DNA of 39,313 nt, from assembly GCA_040878005.1 (NCBI GenBank), contig JBBDMW010000009.1:1-39313 (forward strand), written 5' to 3'. Made by a program: the position numbers and the translations under genes. This DNA comes from JBBDMW01 sp040878005. GTDB taxonomy: Bacteria > Chloroflexota > Dehalococcoidia > Lucifugimonadales > Lucifugimonadaceae. Below, piece by piece: positions 34,573 to 39,313 of the stretch (its first letter is position 1; each line of letters starts with the position of its first letter). A model generated the notes under the pieces. That model worked only from the letters and a program-made list of their open reading frames with translations, was not told the origin of the DNA and made no database searches.

Positions 34573-35207
34573 CTGGAGCAAGTGGAATGGACCTGCTAAC
34601 CATCCAGGTGGGAGCACTCTCCACCAACTGCTACGTTCTTGTGCCAGGTTCGTCAGGCGAATGCGCTGTGATAGACCCCGGCGGGGAGGGCGAACGGATC
34701 ATCAACGATGTGCGGTCACGTGGACTGACAGCCAGGTACGTGCTGAGCACGCACGGCCATGCGGACCATACAGGCGCAGCTGCGACTGTCCTGGGGTCTC
34801 TCGGTGGAGAATACGGCCTTGGTACAGGTGACGTAGAGATGGCACTTGATCCTCCATTCTGGCTCACTGCACTGCTGCCTGATTTCATGACGCCGCCCCG
34901 GCCTGCCTTGGAGCTCAGTGGGGACGAGCTCCTACCGTTGGGACCAGGTGAATTGGAAGTGATTGCGACCCCCGGGCATACGCCCGGCAGCATGTGTTTT
35001 CGTTATGAGGACGTGGTGTTCACGGGGGATACGCTTTTCAAGGGCAGCATCGGTCGGTACGACCTGCCCGGCGGCAACGGCGAGCTGGAACTGGAAAGCA
35101 TCAGGGACCGGCTCATGAGTATGAACGACGATGTGCAGGTGCTTCCGGGCCATGGCCCGGCGTCGACAATAGGCGATGAGCGCCGTACGAACCCATATCT
35201 TACCTGA
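34569..35207 (+). CDS. Metallo-beta-lactamase fold hydrolase (glyoxalase II-like)
   Basis: The 212-residue protein has STNCYVLVPG, the metal-binding HGHADH (62-67), TPGHTPGSM, VVFTGDTLF and a final PGHGPAS, the full set of glyoxalase II-like MBL proteins. These hydrolyse thioesters such as S-lactoylglutathione; in organisms without glutathione the thiol partner differs. ATG 34569 overlaps the preceding stop codon. An ATG at 34587 (MDLLTIQ) has GGAGC 8 nt upstream and may be the true start (206 residues). Confidence 0.9.
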   Translation: MTGASGMDLLTIQVGALSTNCYVLVPGSSGECAVIDPGGEGERIINDVRSRGLTARYVLSTHGHADHTGAAATVLGSLGGEYGLGTGDVEMALDPPFWLTALLPDFMTPPRPALELSGDELLPLGPGELEVIATPGHTPGSMCFRYEDVVFTGDTLFKGSIGRYDLPGGNGELELESIRDRLMSMNDDVQVLPGHGPASTIGDERRTNPYLT

Positions 35208-35371
35208 CGCGGCCATGTTGCCTGCATTTTCACTTCGCAGGCTATTGACCCTTCGATCTGGACAAACTTCCAGACGCTGCCAACTCAAGTTGCGGACGCT
35301 CCGCGTATTGAATACGAAGCGCGTATCATTAAATGAGGCGAACGTAACGCACACTAGAAAAAGGGGACACC

Positions 35372-35950
35372 ATGAAGTTGAACGAAAACGATGCCTTGAT
35401 CATCGTTGATGTACAAAACGACTTCTGCCCCGGCGGATCACTTGGGGTGGAAAACGGGGATGGCGTGGCGCGCACCCTTTCAGGACTTGCCCAGAAGTTC
35501 AGGCGCAGTGGCGCCCGCATATTTGCCACTCAGGACTGGCACCCTGAAGGGCACTCGTCGTTCAAGGAACAGGGAGGCCCATGGCCGGTGCACTGCGTGC
35601 AGGGCAGCGAGGGAGCAGAGTTTCACCCTGACCTGGATCTTCCGGTGGGCACGTCTATCGTGAGAAAGGGATCTGATCCGAAGGTGGACGCGTATTCCGG
35701 GTTCCTGGACTCTGATCTAGAGGAACAGATCAAACGCACCGGGGTGAAGCGCCTTTTTGTGGGTGGCCTGACGACTGATTACTGCGTCCTCAATACCGTC
35801 CTGGATGCGAGACAGCTTGGCTTTGAGACGTACTTGCTGACTGACGCGGTTGCAGCAGTGAACGTCAACGAGGACGATGACGAGGCGGCCATACAGAAGA
35901 TGAAGGAAGCCGGGGCACAGGAGACGACGACCCAAGAGGTCGCTGCCTAA
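35372..35950 (+). CDS. pncA: Nicotinamidase
   Basis: The 192-residue isochorismatase-fold enzyme hydrolyses nicotinamide to nicotinate. The catalytic triad D13, K99 and C138 is visible (IVDVQNDF, VRKGSDP, TTDYCVL), as is the metal site D55, H57, H61 in TQDWHPEGH. GGGGA lies about 6 nt before the ATG. It faces pncB with a gap of 13 nt, so the two NAD-salvage genes converge. Confidence 0.93.
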   Translation: MKLNENDALIIVDVQNDFCPGGSLGVENGDGVARTLSGLAQKFRRSGARIFATQDWHPEGHSSFKEQGGPWPVHCVQGSEGAEFHPDLDLPVGTSIVRKGSDPKVDAYSGFLDSDLEEQIKRTGVKRLFVGGLTTDYCVLNTVLDARQLGFETYLLTDAVAAVNVNEDDDEAAIQKMKEAGAQETTTQEVAA

Positions 35951-35963
35951 ATGTTGGTCCGGC

Positions 35964-37328
35964 TTAGCCTGTGCCGTGCCGCTTCTCTATCTCGGTGGTC
36001 ACGCTGGCCCGCAGCGCGTCCAGGTCGTCGCTGACCCGGACGTCATACAGCTGCGGGTCGTTTATGTCCCGGTGTTGCGCTGGGAGGCGTTGAAAGCCGT
36101 CCCTGAAGCGACCCCTTGCCTCTTCAAGGTCCGAATGTTTGACCTGTCGGCGGCCACCTGACATCACCTTGTGCAGCAAAGGCTCAGCAGCGCCTTTGGG
36201 GGCTGGTTCGTCGGCACGAGCAATCACATCACCAGCGTATTCACCGTTGGCACTCCAGGTGCGGTACACCTGTTTGGGGCCGGGAAGCGTTTCTTTGCTT
36301 GTGCTCAACTTCAGCACGGGCCGGGAGGCATACTCAACCAGTTTGTAGGTTGAATCCAGGTATGGGGCGTCAGCGGAGACGCCAACCTTTGTGCCCACTC
36401 CGAAGCCGTCGATGGGCGCTCCTGACCGTATCAGAGCGGCCACTTCAAATTCGTCCAGCCCTCCACTGGCAATTATGCGGGTTGTCTTCAAGCCGGCTTC
36501 ATCCAGCAGTTGCCGTGATTGCTTTGCAAGCTTGCCCATGTCGCCGCTATCGAGGCGCACCGCCTGGAGGGTGTGGCCTGACTTTGCCAATTCGAGGGCG
36601 ACTGTGATGGCGTTCTTTACCCCTTCGATGGTGTCGTAGGTATCCACCAGCAGGGTGGAACTGTCCGGGAACGTTGCGGCGTAAGCCCTGAAGGAGTCGA
36701 TCTCGTTCTCAAACGCCATGATCAACGAATGCGCCATGGTGCCGACTGGCGGGATGCCGTAGAGGGCCGCGGCCTGAACGTTGCTTGTGCCGTCATAGCC
36801 AACCAGGTATCCGGCCCTGGCGGCCTTGTTCGCCGCGTCCGTCCCCTGGGTGCGACGGGCCGAGAAGTCCACAACTGACCGGCCCTCGGCGGCATGCACG
36901 ACGCGTGATGCCTTGGTCGCAAGGGTACTGTCCGTTGTGACCTGGTTGAGGATGAATGTCTCTATCAGTTGCGCCTCAATGATTGGCGCTGTGACTTCGA
37001 CCAGAGGCTCGTTGGAGAAGCAGAGTTCACCTTCTTTCATCGCGCGAACGGCGCCCGTGAAACGAACGCCCGACAAGAAGTCCAGGAACGCCCCGTTAAA
37101 CCGGCCAAGGTCGCGCAGATATTCAATGTCCGCATCCTCAAATCGGAATGACTCGAGGTGATCCAGCACATCTTCGATGCCGGCACAGACGTAGTACGCC
37201 CTGTTCGATGGGTACCCGCGGAAGTACAGGCTGAACGTGGCCTGACCCGTATACCCGCTGTGCCAGTAGGCCTGGGCCATAGTCAACTCGTATAGGTCTG
37301 TGAACAAGGCGTTCGAGTACTGTTGCAT
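35964..37328 (-). CDS. pncB: Nicotinate phosphoribosyltransferase
   Basis: PncB makes nicotinate mononucleotide from nicotinate and PRPP. The 454-residue protein starts MQQYSNALFTDLYELTMAQ, as in the family, and shows FSARRTQGTDAANKAARAGY, GTSNVQAAALYGIPPVGTMAHS, VRLDSGDMGKLA and ASGGLDEFEV. With PncA it completes nicotinamide salvage to NaMN. Its ATG lies 4 nt after the TGA of the P-loop gene upstream, so the two are probably cotranscribed. Confidence 0.95.
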   Translation of the reverse strand: MQQYSNALFTDLYELTMAQAYWHSGYTGQATFSLYFRGYPSNRAYYVCAGIEDVLDHLESFRFEDADIEYLRDLGRFNGAFLDFLSGVRFTGAVRAMKEGELCFSNEPLVEVTAPIIEAQLIETFILNQVTTDSTLATKASRVVHAAEGRSVVDFSARRTQGTDAANKAARAGYLVGYDGTSNVQAAALYGIPPVGTMAHSLIMAFENEIDSFRAYAATFPDSSTLLVDTYDTIEGVKNAITVALELAKSGHTLQAVRLDSGDMGKLAKQSRQLLDEAGLKTTRIIASGGLDEFEVAALIRSGAPIDGFGVGTKVGVSADAPYLDSTYKLVEYASRPVLKLSTSKETLPGPKQVYRTWSANGEYAGDVIARADEPAPKGAAEPLLHKVMSGGRRQVKHSDLEEARGRFRDGFQRLPAQHRDINDPQLYDVRVSDDLDALRASVTTEIEKRHGTG

Positions 37329-37331
37329 GGT

Positions 37332-37853
37332 TCAATCGGAGTGCGCGGAATGGAGTCCCGCAATGAAGTTGTGTATCTGTCGCGTGGACCGCAGCCGGTG
37401 AACGGCTGCGTGTTGGCCGTGTTCCTCTATCTTTTGCAATGTAACGGGCAATGACCTATGAGTGTAGTTCCACACCCATTTTAGGAACTCCAGGCTGACC
37501 CGTTCCGGGCAGCCCTCCGCCATGTCGGGACGGGTTTGGCTGCGATACTTGATCGACCTTGAAACCACGCGCCACAGGCAGAGCGCCCGAGGCAGTTCGA
37601 GCAACACTATGGTATCGACACGCGGCAGCCGGAGATGCAGAGTGCGGCTATAGTTGCCGTCCATGATCCACCGGTCCCCGGCGGCCAACTCCTGGACCCT
37701 CTCCTCCCACTCGCTATCAGGAGTGGGTTTCCACCCTGTCCGCCAGTAGTACGCGTCCAGGTGCAGCACTGGCAGGTGAGTGATTTCACTTATTTGCCTC
37801 GCCAGCGTCGACTTGCCAGAACCACCAGATCCGATTATCAGCACTCGCTGCAA
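37332..37853 (-). CDS. P-loop kinase, DNA topology modulation protein (FlaR)-like
   Basis: The 173-residue protein begins MQRVLIIGSGGSGKSTLARQ (Walker A GSGGSGKS) and continues LPVLHLDAYYWRTGWKPTP, WIMDGNYSRTL and a lid-like SRSIKYRSQTRPDM. This matches small adenylate-kinase-like proteins annotated as topology modulation or FlaR proteins; the true substrate is unknown. The gene lies directly before pncB, so a nucleotide or cofactor role is possible. Confidence 0.85.
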   Translation of the reverse strand: MQRVLIIGSGGSGKSTLARQISEITHLPVLHLDAYYWRTGWKPTPDSEWEERVQELAAGDRWIMDGNYSRTLHLRLPRVDTIVLLELPRALCLWRVVSRSIKYRSQTRPDMAEGCPERVSLEFLKWVWNYTHRSLPVTLQKIEEHGQHAAVHRLRSTRQIHNFIAGLHSAHSD

Positions 37854-38025
37854 CGGGCCGCCTCGCTTGACCTGACCAAGCCACTGATTGGTCGCATCAC
37901 CACTCCCGAACCCGTCTCAATGGCGATGCTGTTGAGTTGAGTGATTTTGATCGTCGCAAGCCGCAGGTGAGTGTGCGGCATCCGGACAGTATGCCAGACG
38001 CCGTTTCGCAGTATTCAGCAATAAC

Positions 38026-38050
38026 TAAAACCCGGCGTAACGCCCGGCAT
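38026..38050 (-). terminator. Intrinsic terminator of the 38085-38579 gene
   Basis: On the minus strand the stem GGCG-TTA-CGCC, extended by outer C:G pairs across one bulged base, is followed by GTTTTAGTT. It lies about 40 nt downstream of the TAG at 38085-38087, the expected place for this gene's terminator. Confidence 0.6.
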
Positions 38051-38084
38051 ACTAGAAGCGCAACTTGCTACCTGCTCTGGAAGT

Positions 38085-38579
38085 CTACGAACGATTTTTC
38101 CGAGACTTACGGGACGTATAGGTCACAGAGCCCCTGGGCATTGGCCGGATGATGTTTCTGACAACCGGAATGATCCGCCGGTACCAAGGTGCGGTGAAAG
38201 CCGGAGGGAATCCAAACTGATACCTCTCCAACAACCTGCCGTCAGAGTCCCAAAACGTTATGGTCGCCTGTTTCCTTATGGGCCAAGCAGCGCACCAGAC
38301 CTCGTCCTGCAACGCCACTGGGACCTCTCGGCCACTTATTAGGAATGCTCGGGCTTTGGCTGCCTTCTCTGGCCCTTCACCGCCGACGATAATCTGCCCG
38401 TCCCACCCCGTGATAGCGACGTTGTCTAACCGCGGAAAGATGTGAGACCCCGCCCGGTGGAATGGATTTGAGCGAATCCTATGCCGATCAATCGATACTA
38501 ACCAGAGTTGTCCAGTTCTAGGATGTCGACAAACACTGATTGTCTGGTCGTGAAGTTGAAGGCGCACCAGTGGCAGCAT
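38085..38579 (-). CDS. Hypothetical protein
   Basis: I do not recognise this 164-residue protein. It is predicted soluble, mainly beta in the first two thirds (VRLQLHDQTISVCRHPRTG, QLWLVSIDRHR, ATITFWDSDGRLLERYQF), with a basic C-terminus (RGSVTYTSRKSRKNRS). ATG 38579 is preferred over 38600 because 38600 lies inside a perfect inverted repeat. A terminator follows the gene. Confidence 0.55.
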   Translation of the reverse strand: MLPLVRLQLHDQTISVCRHPRTGQLWLVSIDRHRIRSNPFHRAGSHIFPRLDNVAITGWDGQIIVGGEGPEKAAKARAFLISGREVPVALQDEVWCAAWPIRKQATITFWDSDGRLLERYQFGFPPAFTAPWYRRIIPVVRNIIRPMPRGSVTYTSRKSRKNRS

Positions 38580-38592
38580 GATCGTTCCCAGA

Positions 38593-38634
38593 CTCACCAT
38601 GGCCGAGAGCGGATACGCCCTCGGCCATGGTGAG
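38593..38634. repeat. Perfect 15-bp inverted repeat
   Basis: Arms ctcaccatggccgag (38593-38607) and ctcggccatggtgag (38620-38634) are exactly complementary around a 12-nt loop. It lies 15 nt after the stop of the secreted-protein gene and 14 nt before the ATG of the next minus-strand gene. No U run follows, so it may be a Rho-independent-like stop lacking its U tract, an mRNA-end stabiliser, or an operator for the 38579 gene. Confidence 0.8.
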
Positions 38635-38648
38635 TTATGACTCCCATC

Positions 38649-39167
38649 TCAGCACGTTGTCCTCAGGTAATTCAGGGACTGTACCGAAGCCTCACCGTAC
38701 CCTCCTCCGGGAGTAGTGAAATACCCGTCTGTGATAATTCGGTATGTATAGGTGCCCGAATGACAAGTAGCGGTTACTGTATCCTGGAGCCACGTTTCGG
38801 TCGATGAGGAAAGAGCCTTAACATCAATGTTGTCCCAGAAAGTACCCCACATATGCCTCTGTAAGGTTATCTTGACTCCATGAGTGGCGAATCCTTCACT
38901 GCAATACTGCCAACCATATCCAGTGACGTCTGGCGACGCTTTCCAAGGATCCGAGGCATAAATGGTACAACTGACGGACGCACCAGCTGCTTCAGGCTGG
39001 CCTGTTGTTTCGCCCCCTTCTGAGTATGTGACAAAACCTCGGGGTAGATCGCTGCCGGGCATGCTGTCTGCGATACTAATATCTGGCGGGCTGGCACCCA
39101 AAAGCGCCAAGGACAACGCAGCGAAAAGCGCCAAGATCTTCAACGGGTGTACAATTTTCTGATTCAT
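38649..39167 (-). CDS. Small secreted protein with four cysteines
   Basis: The 172-residue protein starts at ATG 39167 (AAGGAG about 10 nt upstream). A signal peptide covers about 1-30 (KILALFAALSLALLGAS). The mature part has four Cys (VSCTIYAS, WQYCSEGF, TATCHSGTY and the C-terminal RTTC), suggesting two disulfides in a small beta-rich domain. Similar Cys-patterned secreted proteins occur in actinobacteria; function unknown. Its promoter carries a poly-G tract (39206-39216), so expression may vary between cells. Confidence 0.75.
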   Translation of the reverse strand: MNQKIVHPLKILALFAALSLALLGASPPDISIADSMPGSDLPRGFVTYSEGGETTGQPEAAGASVSCTIYASDPWKASPDVTGYGWQYCSEGFATHGVKITLQRHMWGTFWDNIDVKALSSSTETWLQDTVTATCHSGTYTYRIITDGYFTTPGGGYGEASVQSLNYLRTTC

Positions 39168-39199
39168 CTCAGGTAACTCCTTGTACAAGTAGATGCGGC

Positions 39200-39227
39200 A
39201 GAATACCCCCCCCCCCAAGTTTGTCAA
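39200..39227 (-). promoter_or_regulatory. Promoter of the secreted-protein gene with a poly-G spacer
   Basis: On the minus strand, a perfect -35 TTGACA (39222-39227) and a -10 TATTCT (39200-39205) are separated by 16 bp, 11 of which are an uninterrupted G run. The start of transcription would fall near 39193, giving a leader of about 26 nt to the ATG at 39167. One more G would give the optimal 17-bp spacing. Confidence 0.7.
39206..39216. repeat. Homopolymer of 11 C (G on the coding strand)
   Basis: Eleven consecutive C on the plus strand lie wholly within the promoter spacer of the secreted-protein gene. Tracts of this length slip during replication. An assembly miscount by one or two bases is also possible. 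Confidence 0.95.
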
Positions 39228-39246
39228 CCCCCACTTTTGATCCACA

Positions 39247-39277
39247 AAAGAGGCCCCGGACATGCCGGGGCCTCTTT
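39247..39277. terminator. Bidirectional intrinsic terminator at the right edge
   Basis: A 10-bp GC-rich stem gaggccccgg/ccggggcctc (39250-39259 and 39265-39274) around loop acatg is flanked by AAA and TTT, so on either strand it ends in a short U run (TTTT on the minus strand). It probably ends a transcript entering from the right and separates it from the secreted-protein promoter. Confidence 0.75.
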
Positions 39278-39313
39278 CCACACCTGACGAGTTTCGGCTG
39301 CCGCTGTGTCTAG

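Noticed and set aside
37328..37334. TGA of the P-loop kinase followed in frame by pncB, as a possible read-through fusion
   Set aside because: pncB has its own ATG at the normal family start, and no hairpin exists at +13/+31.
1..39313. Genome-wide reassignment of TGA to Trp or Cys
   Set aside because: Several genes here end properly at TGA (for example 12199-12201, 34570-34572, 35205-35207), and only two TGAs interrupt genes, both with hairpins.

Overview
The window is ordinary bacterial chromosome, densely coded on both strands, with one unusual island at the left end. The gene content suggests a Chloroflexota-like bacterium (Dehalococcoidia/SAR202 type): a very large BTAD-ATPase-TPR regulator, an F420-type split-barrel protein, a serine-recombinase relic beside a tRNA, and a MoxR/VWA pair. 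This placement is inference; no rRNA or other phylogenetic marker is present.

Left island (1-5900). A CAU-anticodon tRNA, probably tRNA-Ile2, is overlapped antisense by the C-terminal relic of a serine recombinase, and a LuxR-type relic follows. Three minus-strand genes come next: a large BTAD/AAA/TPR regulator, an OsmC protein and an ArsM-like methyltransferase. The regulator and the methyltransferase each contain an in-frame TGA followed by a clearly homologous C-terminal continuation. Each TGA is followed by a perfect 7-bp hairpin with a 5-nt loop (UGGAA or UGUAC) at exactly the same distance, +13 to +31. With selA at 12.2-13.6 kb, I read both as selenocysteine codons with bacterial SECIS elements. 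Three 11-bp direct repeats just upstream of a -10 hexamer precede osmC. This is the layout expected of a BTAD/SARP operator, so the selenoprotein regulator probably controls the osmC-methyltransferase operon.

Middle (6-23.7 kb). Here lie an F420-type protein, a TIMP-like membrane-anchored protein, a D-2-hydroxyacid dehydrogenase and a GT-C glycosyltransferase. A selA-smr-rarA operon runs on the minus strand. A plus-strand operon holds coaE, a MoxR-type AAA ATPase, a Nudix (CoA-diphosphatase-like) enzyme and a NorD-like VWA protein. Polysaccharide pyruvyl transferase, an FAD oxidoreductase and CinA follow; the second domain of CinA looks degenerate.

Right half (23.8-39.3 kb). A four-gene Gld-like ABC export operon (ATPase, permease, GldG-like, DUF4340) diverges from a cysteine desulfurase gene. 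After these come a membrane-anchored unknown, mutS, a short prepilin peptidase, a metallo-beta-lactamase-fold hydrolase, and convergent NAD-salvage genes (nicotinamidase, nicotinate phosphoribosyltransferase). A P-loop kinase and two small accessory genes end the window. The last gene, a secreted protein, has an 11-nt poly-G tract inside its promoter spacer, a layout typical of phase variation.
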